From positions 27,886 through 72,804 of the forward strand of contig NZ_CYZX01000018.1 in assembly GCF_001405015.1 (NCBI RefSeq): a stretch of 44,919 nucleotides of DNA. The letters are read 5' to 3'. This DNA comes from Clostridium disporicum (GTDB taxonomy: Bacteria > Bacillota > Clostridia > Clostridiales > Clostridiaceae). The translations under genes were made by a program, and so were the position numbers. The notes beneath the pieces are model-generated. The model searched no databases. It was not told the origin of the DNA and was given only the letters and a program-made list of their open reading frames with translations. Shown piece by piece: positions 1 to 7,999 of the stretch. Position 1 is the stretch's first letter. Each line of letters begins with the position of its first letter.

Positions 1-255
1 GTACTTAAGAAAGAAGAAGGTGGAAGACATACTCCATTCTTCGATGGATACAGACCACAATTCTACTTCAGAACAACAGACGTTACAGGATCAATCAAAT
101 TACCAGATGGTATGGAAATGGTTATGCCTGGAGACCACATCGATATGAACGTTGAATTAATAACTCAAGTTGCTATGGACGAAGGTTTAAGATTCGCTAT
201 CAGAGAAGGTGGAAGAACTGTAGGTTCAGGAGTTGTTACATCTATAATCGAATAA
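1..255 (+). CDS. tuf: Elongation factor Tu, C-terminal part (5' truncated by window edge)
   Basis: EF-Tu is the GTPase that carries aminoacyl-tRNA to the ribosomal A site. Only the last 84 residues are here, reading in frame from base 1 to a TAA at 253-255. They cover the end of domain 2 to 3, with the typical stretches GGRHTPFF, YRPQFYFRTTDVTG, VMPGDH and the C-terminal EGGRTVGSGVV. The terminator at 341 separates it from the S10 operon, so this tuf is probably the last gene of the upstream str operon (rpsL-rpsG-fusA-tuf, outside the window). Confidence 0.97.
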   Translation, partial: VLKKEEGGRHTPFFDGYRPQFYFRTTDVTGSIKLPDGMEMVMPGDHIDMNVELITQVAMDEGLRFAIREGGRTVGSGVVTSIIE

Positions 256-340
256 TTTCAATTATAAATGTATAACTTTTAAAATTAAAAGATTAATTTC
301 TTACAAATATATAAGCGCTAAAAAAGTCATGACAATTGAA

Positions 341-372
341 AAGAATAAGGGGACGCCCTTATTCTTTTTTTT
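341..372 (+). terminator. Rho-independent terminator after tuf
   Basis: A perfect 11-bp stem (341-351 with 356-366, GGG/CCC at the loop end) closes a GACG tetraloop and runs into a T tract (367-372). It sits 85 bases after the tuf stop, before the S10 promoter, so str and S10 transcription are separable. Confidence 0.93.
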
Positions 373-588
373 ATTTAAAAAAAAAATTTTTATGGATGAT
401 AATGTTTAACATGTGAAGTTTAGGGGAAGATTAAAAAAGATAATCTAAAAAAGGCTAAAATTACATCTAAATAACTATTGATTAAAATTAAAAATCATTA
501 TAGAATATTAATTGCAAATTGAGAAAAAACACAGAAATTATTTACTTTAAAATCCAATAATGACGATGAAAAAACAATAAAAAAAGTC

Positions 589-617
589 TTGATAAAGATA
601 TGTAAACATAGTATAAT
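589..617 (+). promoter_or_regulatory. Sigma-A promoter of the S10-spc operon
   Basis: TTGATA at 589-594 and TATAAT at 612-617 are separated by exactly 17 bases. Transcription should begin near 624, leaving a leader of about 194 nt. The stretch from 373 to 588 is AT-rich and holds nothing else I can support. Confidence 0.85.
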
Positions 618-623
618 AAAGAA

Positions 624-817
624 GTTGTGTAATATGACGCGATGAATCAAGAGGTTGTCGGACTTCCGGGTTATTCTTGAGGAGCAAGTTAGGATCTAGA
701 ATCCAACGACAGTGATTAGTTTTACGTTTCATATATATGAAACACCAGGAACAGTTTACAGAACTATCGCTGTTGTGCGTTAGAAGTAAAGCGTACATGA
801 AAAGGAGGGAAACCAGA
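624..817 (+). promoter_or_regulatory. Structured 5' leader of the S10 operon
   Basis: The leader before rpsJ is far longer than translation needs and is full of local pairing: TCAAGA 647-652 with TCTTGA 675-680 around a CGG-ACTT-CCG hairpin; GGAT 692-695 with ATCC 701-704; a competing long pairing of 654-662 with 702-710; and a perfect 18-base palindrome at 726-743 (GTTTCATAT and its complement). No U-tract terminator is visible, so control by translation or by ribosomal-protein binding fits better than attenuation. In E. coli L4 regulates this operon through its leader; whether the same holds here is inference. Confidence 0.55.
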
Positions 818-1126
818 ATGTCAAAACAAAAAATAAGAATCAGATTAAAGGCTTTTGATCACACAATATTAGATCAATCAGCTGAAAAAATCGTTGAAAC
901 AGCAAAGACTACAGGTGCAAAGGTTGTAGGTCCAGTACCACTACCAACTGAGAAAGATGTAATAACAATCTTAAGAGCTGTTCACAAGTACAAAGATTCA
1001 AGAGAACAATTCGAAATCAGAACACACAAGAGATTAATCGACATCGTTAATCCATCACCAAAGACTGTTGATGCTTTAATGAGATTAAACTTACCAGCTG
1101 GTGTGGATATCGAAATAAAGCTATAA
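818..1126 (+). CDS. rpsJ: 30S ribosomal protein S10 (uS10)
   Basis: This is a 102-residue protein of the 30S head; in many bacteria S10 also joins NusB in transcription antitermination. The sequence opens MSKQKIRIRLKAFDH and has the family run VGPVPLPT. I place the start at ATG 818 because AAAGGAGGG lies just upstream and S10 proteins start here; an in-frame ATG at 737 would add 27 unrelated residues encoded by the leader. It is the first gene of the S10 operon. Confidence 0.98.
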   Translation: MSKQKIRIRLKAFDHTILDQSAEKIVETAKTTGAKVVGPVPLPTEKDVITILRAVHKYKDSREQFEIRTHKRLIDIVNPSPKTVDALMRLNLPAGVDIEIKL

Positions 1127-1200
1127 TTAATATTTAAACGAAAAGTTGAACGGTTATGATTGCTAAGCAATCCGCTAATACGTTTAGGAGGTGTAAATAC

Positions 1201-1830
1201 ATGAAAAAAGCTATAATCGGTAAGAAAATAGGTATGACTCAAATATTCGACGAGAATGGAAAAGTTGTTCCTGTAACTGTAGTAGAAGCTGGCCCATGTG
1301 TTGTTGTTCAAAAGAAGACTATCGAAAAGGATGGTTATGAAGCAATACAAGTAGGTTTCGGTGAAATAAGAGAAAAGTTAGTGAATAAACCAGTTAAAGG
1401 TCATTTCGCTAAAGCAGGAGTTTCTTTAAGAAGAACTTTAAAAGAATTTAGATTAGATAACGCTAACGAATACGAAGTTGGTCAAGAAATAAAGGCTGAC
1501 ATATTCACTGCTGGTGAAAAAGTTGACGTTTCTGGAGTTTCTAAAGGTAAGGGATTCCAAGGTGTTATCAAGAGATGGAATGCTAACAGAGGACCAATGT
1601 CACACGGTTCTAAGTTCCACAGAGCAGTAGGTTCAATGGGAGCTTCATCAGATCCATCAAAAACATTCAAGAACAAGCAAATGCCAGGACATATGGGTGC
1701 TGTTAACACTACAGTAATGAACTTAGAAGTAGTTAGAGTTATCCCAGAAAAGAACTTAATACTAGTTAAGGGTGGTATCCCTGGTGCAAATAAGAGCACA
1801 GTAGTAATAAGAAACGCAGTTAAAGCTTAA
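1201..1830 (+). CDS. rplC: 50S ribosomal protein L3 (uL3)
   Basis: This 209-residue protein nucleates early 50S assembly and sends a loop toward the peptidyl transferase centre. Family marks are KKAIIGKKIGMTQIF at the N-terminus and GPMSHGSKFHRAVGSMGA and MPGHMG in the extended loop. The start is ATG 1201, 6 bases after AGGAGGTG; an in-frame upstream ATG at 1156 has no ribosome-binding site and would add 15 foreign residues. Its length is normal for the family. Confidence 0.98.
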   Translation: MKKAIIGKKIGMTQIFDENGKVVPVTVVEAGPCVVVQKKTIEKDGYEAIQVGFGEIREKLVNKPVKGHFAKAGVSLRRTLKEFRLDNANEYEVGQEIKADIFTAGEKVDVSGVSKGKGFQGVIKRWNANRGPMSHGSKFHRAVGSMGASSDPSKTFKNKQMPGHMGAVNTTVMNLEVVRVIPEKNLILVKGGIPGANKSTVVIRNAVKA

Positions 1831-1853
1831 TTCTGTAGAAAGGAGGAAATAGG

Positions 1854-2474
1854 ATGCCTACAGTAGGATTATTTAACAAAGAAGCAAAGCAAGTTGGAGA
1901 TATCCAATTAAATGATAAAGTATTCGCAGTAGAAGTGAATGAAGCTGCAATGCATCAAGTAGTTGTTGCATTATTAGCTAACAAGAGACAAGGAACTCAA
2001 TCAGCTAAAACTAGAGCTGAGGTTAGAGGAGGCGGAATCAAGCCTTGGAGACAAAAGGGAACTGGTAGAGCAAGACAAGGTTCAATCAGAGCACCACAAT
2101 GGATCAAAGGTGGAGTTGTATTCGCACCAAAGCCAAGAGATTACAGAATGTCAATACCAAAGAGCATGAAAAGAGTTGCTATGGTATCAGCATTAACTAG
2201 CAAGGTTCAAAACAACGAAATGGTAGTTTTAGAAAGCTTAGATTTCGAAGCACCAAAGACAAAGCAAGTTGTTGAAATGTTAAAAGCTTTCGAAGCTAAG
2301 AAGACATTAATCATCACTGCTGAATCTAACGAAAATGTTTATAAATCTGCTAGAAATATTGAGGGGGTAGCAGTATTACCTGTTAACAACATCAATGTTT
2401 ATGATTTATTAAAGTATCCAACAGTAATGGTAACTAAGGATGCCGTAACAAAGATTGAGGAGGTGTACGCATAA
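1854..2474 (+). CDS. rplD: 50S ribosomal protein L4 (uL4)
   Basis: This 206-residue protein forms part of the constriction of the nascent-peptide tunnel. The conserved extended loop is visible as RGGGIKPWRQKGTGRARQGS followed by a run ending in PKPRDY. In E. coli L4 represses its own operon through the S10 leader. An AAAGGAGG site lies 10 bases upstream. The stop codon overlaps the rplW start by one base (TAATG), implying coupled translation. Confidence 0.98.
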   Translation: MPTVGLFNKEAKQVGDIQLNDKVFAVEVNEAAMHQVVVALLANKRQGTQSAKTRAEVRGGGIKPWRQKGTGRARQGSIRAPQWIKGGVVFAPKPRDYRMSIPKSMKRVAMVSALTSKVQNNEMVVLESLDFEAPKTKQVVEMLKAFEAKKTLIITAESNENVYKSARNIEGVAVLPVNNINVYDLLKYPTVMVTKDAVTKIEEVYA

Positions 2475-2770
2475 TGAAGTTAACAAGCCACGATATAATA
2501 AGAAAGCCTGTTATAACTGAAAAATCTATGACTGCTATGGCAGAAAAGAAGTACACTTTCATAGTTCACATGAATGCTAACAAAGTTCAAATAAAAAGAG
2601 CTTGTGAAGAAATTTTCGGCGTTAAAGTTGAAAAAGTTCAAACAATCAGAACTATGGGAAAAACTAAGAGAATGGGCGTACATGTTGGTAAGAGAGCTGA
2701 CCAAAAGAAAGCTATCGTTACTTTAGCTCAAGACAGCAAAGCTATTGAATTCTTTGAAGGAATGCAATAA
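2474..2770 (+). CDS. rplW: 50S ribosomal protein L23 (uL23)
   Basis: This 98-residue protein sits at the tunnel exit, where trigger factor and the signal recognition particle dock. It opens with the family pattern HDIIRKPVITEKS and contains FGVKVEKVQT. The start ATG shares one base with the rplD stop, and GAGGAGGTG within the 3' end of rplD acts as its ribosome-binding site. Length is normal. Confidence 0.97.
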   Translation: MKLTSHDIIRKPVITEKSMTAMAEKKYTFIVHMNANKVQIKRACEEIFGVKVEKVQTIRTMGKTKRMGVHVGKRADQKKAIVTLAQDSKAIEFFEGMQ

Positions 2771-2831
2771 TTTTAAAAAAGCGTAGTATTGGCGACAAAG
2801 CCAGAGAAGCTTAAAGAAGGAGGGAATTAGC

Positions 2832-3665
2832 ATGGCAGTTAAAAAGTTTAGACCTACTACACCATCAAGAAGAGAAATGACTATGGCTACTTTTGAAGAA
2901 ATAACTACAAATAGCCCAGAGAAATCACTTCTTGTTTCTTTAAAGAAAACTGGTGGTAGAAATGCTCAAGGTAAAATAACTGTAAGACACCACGGTGGTG
3001 GAGCTAAGAGAAAATACAGAATAATAGATTTCAAGAGAAACAAGGATGGTATTCCAGCAAGAGTTGCTACTATAGAATACGATCCAAACAGAACAGCTTA
3101 CATTGCGTTAGTTGTATATGCTGATGGAGAAAAGAGATACATACTTGCTCCAGTAGGATTAAAGGTTGGAGATACAGTAGTATCTGGACCAGAAGCAGAT
3201 ATCAAACCAGGTAACTGTTTACAATTAAAGCACATGCCAGTTGGTACAGTAATTCACAACATCGAATTACAGGCTGGTAAAGGTGGTCAAATGGTAAGAT
3301 CAGCTGGTACTTCAGCTCAATTAATGGCTAAGGAAGGCGATTACGCTACATTAAGATTACCATCAGGTGAAATGAGATATGTAAGAATCGAATGTAGAGC
3401 TACAATCGGAACAGTTTCTAACACTACTAACGATATCATCAACATTGGTAAAGCAGGTAGAAAGAGACACATGGGATGGAGACCTACAGTTAGAGGTTCT
3501 GTAATGAACCCTTGCGATCACCCTCATGGTGGTGGTGAAGGTAGATCACCAATCGGTAGACCAAGTCCAGTTACTCCTTGGGGTAAACCAGCTCTTGGAT
3601 ACAAGACTAGAAAGAATAAGAAGTATTCTGATAGATTTATAATTAAGAGAAGAAATAGCAAATAA
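2832..3665 (+). CDS. rplB: 50S ribosomal protein L2 (uL2)
   Basis: This 277-residue protein is needed for subunit joining and peptidyl transfer. The hallmark C-terminal stretch is present: GRKRHMGWRPTVRG and NPCDHPHGGGEG, the latter holding the conserved His next to the catalytic centre. The central RNA-binding region with GGAKRKYR and EYDPNRTA is also intact. A strong GAAGGAGGG precedes it after a 61-base spacer containing a small GGC/GCC hairpin. Confidence 0.98.
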   Translation: MAVKKFRPTTPSRREMTMATFEEITTNSPEKSLLVSLKKTGGRNAQGKITVRHHGGGAKRKYRIIDFKRNKDGIPARVATIEYDPNRTAYIALVVYADGEKRYILAPVGLKVGDTVVSGPEADIKPGNCLQLKHMPVGTVIHNIELQAGKGGQMVRSAGTSAQLMAKEGDYATLRLPSGEMRYVRIECRATIGTVSNTTNDIINIGKAGRKRHMGWRPTVRGSVMNPCDHPHGGGEGRSPIGRPSPVTPWGKPALGYKTRKNKKYSDRFIIKRRNSK

Positions 3666-3667
3666 TT

Positions 3668-3689
3668 GAAGAGAATTTTAATTCTCTTC
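3668..3689 (+). repeat. Intercistronic hairpin between rplB and rpsS
   Basis: GAAGAGAATT (3668-3677) pairs perfectly with AATTCTCTTC (3680-3689). No T tract follows, so this is unlikely to stop transcription; it may protect or cleave the polycistronic mRNA at the rplB-rpsS boundary. Confidence 0.6.
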
Positions 3690-3731
3690 GAGGTTTGCTA
3701 AGCCTAGAGATTATGAAGGGAGGCAAAAATA

Positions 3732-4016
3732 GTGAGTAGATCAATTAAAAAAGGGCCTTTCGTACACGAAGGACTTTTAAAGAAAATAGAAGAAATGAAC
3801 GCTAATGGTGAGAAAAAAGTTGTTAAGACTTGGTCAAGAAGTTCAACAATTTTCCCACAAATGATCGGTCATACAATCGCTGTTCACGATGGAAGAAAGC
3901 ACGTTCCAGTTTATGTTTCAGAGGATATGGTTGGACATAAGTTAGGAGAATTCGTTCTTACTAGAACTTATAAAGGACACGATTACGACGAGAAAGCATC
4001 AAGAAAGAGAAAGTAA
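3732..4016 (+). CDS. rpsS: 30S ribosomal protein S19 (uS19)
   Basis: This 94-residue protein of the 30S head works with S13 and contacts the A-site finger of the 50S. Family marks are SRSIKKGPFV, TWSRSSTIFPQMIG and GHKLGEF. Translation starts at GTG 3732, with GGGAGGC 8 bases upstream. Length is normal. Confidence 0.97.
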   Translation: MSRSIKKGPFVHEGLLKKIEEMNANGEKKVVKTWSRSSTIFPQMIGHTIAVHDGRKHVPVYVSEDMVGHKLGEFVLTRTYKGHDYDEKASRKRK

Positions 4017-4037
4017 TCTCAGAAAGGAGGAACATAA

Positions 4038-4373
4038 ATGGAAGCTAGAGCTATAGCTAAATACGTTAGAATATCTCCAATGAAAGTAGGAGTTGTTCTT
4101 GATTTAATAAGAGGAAAGAGTGTTAACGAAGCTTTCGCTATATTACAATATACTCCAAAGGATGCTGCAGTTGTTATAAACAAAGTTTTAAAATCAGCTG
4201 TTGCAAACGCAGAGAACAATCATGACTTAAACGTTGAAAACTTATATGTTGCAGAAACATTCGTAGGTGCTGGTCCAACATTAAAGAGATTCAGACCAAT
4301 GGATCACGGTAAAGCATTCAGAATCAACAAGAGAACAAGTCATATTACAGTAGTAGTTAAAGAAAGAGCTTAA
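4038..4373 (+). CDS. rplV: 50S ribosomal protein L22 (uL22)
   Basis: This 111-residue protein lines the nascent-peptide tunnel; changes in its beta-hairpin loop give macrolide resistance in other bacteria. Conserved runs are AKYVRISPMK and GPTLKRFRPMDHGKAFRI followed by KRTSHITV, the latter forming the tunnel hairpin. An AAAGGAGG site precedes ATG 4038 with normal spacing. Confidence 0.97.
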   Translation: MEARAIAKYVRISPMKVGVVLDLIRGKSVNEAFAILQYTPKDAAVVINKVLKSAVANAENNHDLNVENLYVAETFVGAGPTLKRFRPMDHGKAFRINKRTSHITVVVKERA

Positions 4374-4394
4374 TAAAGAAGGAGGGAAACAATA

Positions 4395-5063
4395 GTGGGT
4401 CAAAAAGTACATCCTCACGGACTTAGAGTAGGAGTTATCAAGGGTTGGGATGCAAAATGGTACGCTGACAAGAAGACTTTTGCAGACAACTTAATCGAAG
4501 ATAACAAAATAAGAGAATTCGTAAAGAAGGAACTTTTCTCAGCTGGTATCTCTAAGATAGAAATCGAAAGAGCTGCTAAGAGAGTTAAGTTAAATATATA
4601 TACTGCTAAACCAGGTGTTGTTATCGGTAAAGGTGGAGCAGGAATCGAAGCTTTAAAAGCTAAGGTTGCAAAATTAGTAAACGGAAAGAACATCTTAATC
4701 AACATCGTTGAAGTTAAGAATGCAGAAGCTAATGCTCAATTAGTAGCTGAAAATATAGCTGCTCAATTAGAAAAGAGAGTATCTTTCAGAAGAGCTATGA
4801 AGCAAAGCATCCAAAGAGCTATGAAATTAGGAGCTAAGGGTGTTAAAACTGCTTGTTCAGGAAGATTAGGCGGAGCTGAAATCGCTAGAACTGAACAATA
4901 TCATGAAGGAACAATTCCACTACAAACATTAAGAGCTGATATCGATTATGGATTTGCTGAAGCAGATACAACATACGGAAAAATCGGAGTTAAAGTTTGG
5001 GTTTATAATGGAGAAGTTCTTCCAACTAAAAAAGTTGAAAAGAAGGAAGAAGTTAACGCATAA
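4395..5063 (+). CDS. rpsC: 30S ribosomal protein S3 (uS3)
   Basis: This 222-residue protein forms part of the mRNA entry channel and of the ribosomal helicase activity. It starts with GTG (GQKVHPHGLR), has a KH domain with the GxxG signature GKGG at about residues 78-81, and the C-terminal domain marks RRAMKQSIQRAM, CSGRLGGAEIAR and EGTIPLQTLRADIDY. The last residues are a charged tail. The ribosome-binding site is GAAGGAGGG. Confidence 0.98.
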   Translation: MGQKVHPHGLRVGVIKGWDAKWYADKKTFADNLIEDNKIREFVKKELFSAGISKIEIERAAKRVKLNIYTAKPGVVIGKGGAGIEALKAKVAKLVNGKNILINIVEVKNAEANAQLVAENIAAQLEKRVSFRRAMKQSIQRAMKLGAKGVKTACSGRLGGAEIARTEQYHEGTIPLQTLRADIDYGFAEADTTYGKIGVKVWVYNGEVLPTKKVEKKEEVNA

Positions 5064-5080
5064 GAAAGGAGGAATAAGTC

Positions 5081-5515
5081 ATGTTAATGCCTAAAAGAGT
5101 AAAGCATCGTAAGGTACAACGTGGTAGAATGAAAGGTAAGGCAACTAGAGGTAATTTCCTTGCATACGGAGATTTCGGTATACAAGCGCAAACTTGTGGT
5201 TGGATTACAAGCAATCAAATTGAATCTGCCAGAATTGCTATAAATAGATACATTAGAAGAGGTGGAAAACTTTGGATAAAAGTATTCCCAGATAAGCCAG
5301 TTACTGAAAAACCAGCTGAAACAAGAATGGGTTCTGGTAAAGGTTCACCAGAATACTGGGTAGCTGTAGTTAAACCTGGTAGAGTATTATTTGAATTATC
5401 AGGAGTTAACGAAGAAGTTGCAAGAGAAGCAATGAGACTTGCATCACACAAACTTCCTGTAAAGTGTAAGTTCGTTACAAGAAGAGATTTTGAGGAAATG
5501 GGTGGTGAAGAATAA
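5081..5515 (+). CDS. rplP: 50S ribosomal protein L16 (uL16)
   Basis: This 144-residue protein contacts A- and P-site tRNA near the peptidyl transferase centre. It opens MLMPKRVKHRKVQRG and carries GDFGIQAQ, GKLWIKVFPDKPVT and MGSGKGSPEYWVAVVKPG. I use the first ATG (5081), 8 bases after AGGAGG; a second ATG two codons later is possible but less well placed. The stop overlaps the rpmC start by one base. Confidence 0.98.
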   Translation: MLMPKRVKHRKVQRGRMKGKATRGNFLAYGDFGIQAQTCGWITSNQIESARIAINRYIRRGGKLWIKVFPDKPVTEKPAETRMGSGKGSPEYWVAVVKPGRVLFELSGVNEEVAREAMRLASHKLPVKCKFVTRRDFEEMGGEE

Positions 5516-5727
5516 TGAAGGCTAGAGAGTTAAAAGAATTAAGAGCAAATAATCCTCAAGATTTAAAGGTTAAATTAAACGACCTTAAAGCTGAATTATT
5601 CAATTTAAGATTCCAATTAGCTACAGGTCAATTAGAAAATCCTATGAGAATAAAAGAAGTGAAAAAATCTATAGCCCAAATCAAAACCATCATAAGAGAA
5701 GAAGAGATCAGGGCATTTGAACAGTAA
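5515..5727 (+). CDS. rpmC: 50S ribosomal protein L29 (uL29)
   Basis: This 70-residue, mainly helical protein sits at the tunnel exit beside L23. It shows the family pattern MKARELKEL, KAELFNLRFQLATGQLENP and IKEVKKSIAQIKTI. Translation is coupled to rplP (TAATG). Nothing is unusual. Confidence 0.97.
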   Translation: MKARELKELRANNPQDLKVKLNDLKAELFNLRFQLATGQLENPMRIKEVKKSIAQIKTIIREEEIRAFEQ

Positions 5728-5749
5728 ATCTGGAAGGAGGTAGCCCCTA

Positions 5750-6004
5750 ATGGAAAGAGGATTAAGAAAAAAGAGAATCGGTAGAGTTGTTTCTGATAAA
5801 ATGGAAAAAACTATCGTTGTTGCTGTTGAAACTAAAGTAAGACATCCACTTTACGGGAAAACAGTAAACAGAACTACTAAATTTAAAGCTCATGATGAAA
5901 ATAATGAAGCAAAAATTAATGATAGAGTATTAATAATGGAAACTAGACCATTATCTAAAGATAAGAGATGGAGACTTGTTGAAATAGTTGAAAGAGCTAA
6001 ATAA
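5750..6004 (+). CDS. rpsQ: 30S ribosomal protein S17 (uS17)
   Basis: This 84-residue OB-fold protein binds the 5' domain of 16S rRNA and helps early 30S assembly. Typical runs are LRKKRIGRVVSDKMEKT, HPLYGKTV, and DRVLIMETRPLSKDKRWRLV. GGAAGGAGG lies upstream of ATG 5750. Confidence 0.97.
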   Translation: MERGLRKKRIGRVVSDKMEKTIVVAVETKVRHPLYGKTVNRTTKFKAHDENNEAKINDRVLIMETRPLSKDKRWRLVEIVERAK

Positions 6005-6035
6005 GCTTTAAAGACTGAAAGGAGGGTAAAATTCA

Positions 6036-6404
6036 ATGATACAACAACAAACCTTACTAAAGGTAGCAGATAACTCAGGTGCAAAAGAAATCATGTGTAT
6101 CAGAGTTTTAGGCGGATCAAAAAGAAAGTTCGGTAACATTGGAGATATAATAGTTGCTAGCGTTAAAAGTGCAACACCAGGCGGAGTTGTTAAAAAAGGT
6201 GACGTTGTAAAAGCTGTTATAGTTAGATCAGTAAGAGGATTAAGAAGAGCTGACGGTTCATACATCAAATTTGATGAAAACGCAGCAGTTATAATAAAAG
6301 ACGACAAGCAACCAAGAGGAACTCGTATATTCGGGCCTGTTGCTAGGGAGCTAAGAGATAAAGAATTCAATAAAATATTATCATTAGCACCAGAAGTTCT
6401 ATAA
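6036..6404 (+). CDS. rplN: 50S ribosomal protein L14 (uL14)
   Basis: This 122-residue protein contributes to intersubunit bridges and is the docking site for the silencing factor RsfS. Family marks are IQQQTLLKVADNSGAK, GDIIVASVK, and the C-terminal PRGTRIFGPVARELR. AAAGGAGGG precedes ATG 6036. Length matches the family exactly. Confidence 0.98.
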   Translation: MIQQQTLLKVADNSGAKEIMCIRVLGGSKRKFGNIGDIIVASVKSATPGGVVKKGDVVKAVIVRSVRGLRRADGSYIKFDENAAVIIKDDKQPRGTRIFGPVARELRDKEFNKILSLAPEVL

Positions 6405-6420
6405 TAAGGAGGTGGCTAAT

Positions 6421-6735
6421 TTGAAGTTACACGTTAGAAAGAACGACACAGTAGTAGTTATTTCTGGTAAAGATGCTGGAAAGACTGGTGAAGTTTTAAA
6501 AGTATATCCAAAGACAGGAAAGGTTCTTGTTCAAGGAGTTAACATAGTAAAGAAACACCAAAAGCCAACAAGAGCAAACGCTCAAGGTGGTATAATAGAA
6601 AAAGAGGGAGCTATATTCAGCTCAAAAGTTATGTTATACTGCACAAAATGCAAAAATGCTACAAGAATTAGCAACAAAATCTTAGAAGATGGTACTAAGG
6701 TTAGAACTTGTAAGAAGTGCGGAGAAACATTCTAG
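6421..6735 (+). CDS. rplX: 50S ribosomal protein L24 (uL24), TTG start
   Basis: This 104-residue KOW protein is one of the two initiators of 50S assembly. It reads MKLHVRKNDTVVVISGKDAG. I choose TTG 6421 because AAGGAGG at 6406-6412 is 8 bases upstream; the in-frame GTG at 6412 overlaps that site and cannot use it. The C-terminal half has paired cysteines, C74/C77 and C97/C100 (CTKC and CKKC), a zinc-ribbon-like arrangement found in many L24 proteins. Confidence 0.95.
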   Translation: MKLHVRKNDTVVVISGKDAGKTGEVLKVYPKTGKVLVQGVNIVKKHQKPTRANAQGGIIEKEGAIFSSKVMLYCTKCKNATRISNKILEDGTKVRTCKKCGETF

Positions 6736-6757
6736 AATTTGAAAGGAGGTACTTATA

Positions 6758-7303
6758 ATGACACCAAGACTTCAAGAAAAGTACAAAAATGAAGTAGTTC
6801 AAGCGATGATTGAAAAGTTCGGATATAAAAATATTATGGAAGTTCCAAAGCTTGAAAAAATAGTTATAAACATGGGAGTTGGAGAGGCTAAAGATAACCA
6901 AAAGGTTTTAGAATCAGCTGTTGCAGATTTAACTTTAATCACTGGTCAAAAGCCAATCTTAACTAGAGCGAAGAAATCAGTTGCAAACTTTAAGATAAGA
7001 GAAAACATGGCATTAGGATGCAAAGTAACATTAAGAGGAACTAAAATGTTTGAATTTGCTGACAAACTAGTGTCAATAGCCCTTCCAAGAGTTAGAGACT
7101 TCAGAGGAGTTTCAGATAAGGCTTTCGATGGAAGAGGAAACTATTCATTAGGAATTAAAGAGCAATTAATATTCCCAGAAATAGAATACGATAAAATCGA
7201 TAAAGTTAGAGGAATGGATATAATCTTCGTTACTAGTGCAAAAACTGACGAAGAAGCAAGAGAATTATTAAGATTCCTTGGAATGCCATTCGCTCAAAAA
7301 TAA
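6758..7303 (+). CDS. rplE: 50S ribosomal protein L5 (uL5)
   Basis: This 181-residue protein binds 5S rRNA and contacts the P-site tRNA elbow. Family runs include KIVINMGVGEA, ITGQKPILTRAKKSVANFK, LPRVRDFRGVS and GNYSLGIKEQLIFPEI. GAAAGGAGG lies upstream of ATG 6758. Confidence 0.98.
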   Translation: MTPRLQEKYKNEVVQAMIEKFGYKNIMEVPKLEKIVINMGVGEAKDNQKVLESAVADLTLITGQKPILTRAKKSVANFKIRENMALGCKVTLRGTKMFEFADKLVSIALPRVRDFRGVSDKAFDGRGNYSLGIKEQLIFPEIEYDKIDKVRGMDIIFVTSAKTDEEARELLRFLGMPFAQK

Positions 7304-7315
7304 GGAGGGAAAACT

Positions 7316-7501
7316 GTGGCACGTAAAGCTATTATTGAAAAGTGGAGCAAAACACCTAAATACACTACAAGAGCTTATACAAGATGCAGAATATGTGGAA
7401 GACCACATGCAGTACTAAGAAAATTTGGTATTTGTCGTATATGCTTTAGAGAACTTGCTTACAAGGGTGAAATCCCAGGATGTAGAAAAGCAAGTTGGTA
7501 G
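7316..7501 (+). CDS. rpsZ: 30S ribosomal protein S14, zinc-binding short form (uS14 type Z)
   Basis: This 61-residue short form of S14 is found in Gram-positive bacteria. Four cysteines at residues 24, 27, 40 and 43 (CRIC and CRIC) form the zinc site. It starts with GTG 7316 (ARKAIIEKW) after AAGGAGGG. Many Firmicutes carry a second, zinc-free S14 used in zinc shortage; none is in this window. It is often annotated rpsN. Confidence 0.96.
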   Translation: MARKAIIEKWSKTPKYTTRAYTRCRICGRPHAVLRKFGICRICFRELAYKGEIPGCRKASW

Positions 7502-7530
7502 ACTTGAACCAGTGAAAGGAGGCAAATTAA

Positions 7531-7929
7531 ATGGTTATGACAGATCCTATCGCAGATTTACTAACTCGTATTAGAAATGCAAATTCTGTGAGACACGAAG
7601 TTGTAGAAGTACCTTCTTCAAATGTAAAGAAGGCTGTTGCAAATATATTATTACAAGAGGGATACATCAAAAATATTGAAGAATATAATGATGGTGTAGT
7701 TCCAATGATGAGAATAGCTCTTAAATATGGCTCAAACAAAGAAAGAGTTATAACTGGTATAAAGAGAATATCTAAACCAGGTTTAAGAGTTTACTGTAAG
7801 AAAGACGAAGTTCCAAGAGTTCTTAACGGACTAGGAGTTGCTGTTATATCAACTTCAAAAGGAATAGTAGTTGATAGAGAAGCTAGAAAAATGGGATTAG
7901 GCGGAGAAGTTCTTTGCTACGTTTGGTAG
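7531..7929 (+). CDS. rpsH: 30S ribosomal protein S8 (uS8)
   Basis: This 132-residue protein is central to folding of the 16S platform; in E. coli it represses the spc operon. It reads MVMTDPIADLLTRIRNA at the start and ends with STSKGIVVDREARKMGLGGE. ATG 7531 follows AAAGGAGG with 8-base spacing; a second ATG two codons later is possible. Confidence 0.98.
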   Translation: MVMTDPIADLLTRIRNANSVRHEVVEVPSSNVKKAVANILLQEGYIKNIEEYNDGVVPMMRIALKYGSNKERVITGIKRISKPGLRVYCKKDEVPRVLNGLGVAVISTSKGIVVDREARKMGLGGEVLCYVW

Positions 7930-7999
7930 TTTCTAAACTAAAAAGAGAAATTAACTAGATTAACATATATATCTAACAAGTAAAATAGGAGGTGCGATT

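Noticed and set aside
547..798. Minus-strand frame in the S10 leader region
   Set aside because: It crosses the promoter and structured leader, has no ribosome-binding site, and its composition is that of AT-rich noncoding DNA.
982..1350. Minus-strand open frame across rpsJ and rplC
   Set aside because: It lies opposite strongly conserved ribosomal genes, has no ribosome-binding site and looks like no known protein; the many similar minus-strand frames across 1-21060 were rejected for the same reason.
6412..6420. GTG 6412 as the rplX start
   Set aside because: It overlaps its own ribosome-binding site; TTG 6421 has correct spacing and gives the normal L24 N-terminus.
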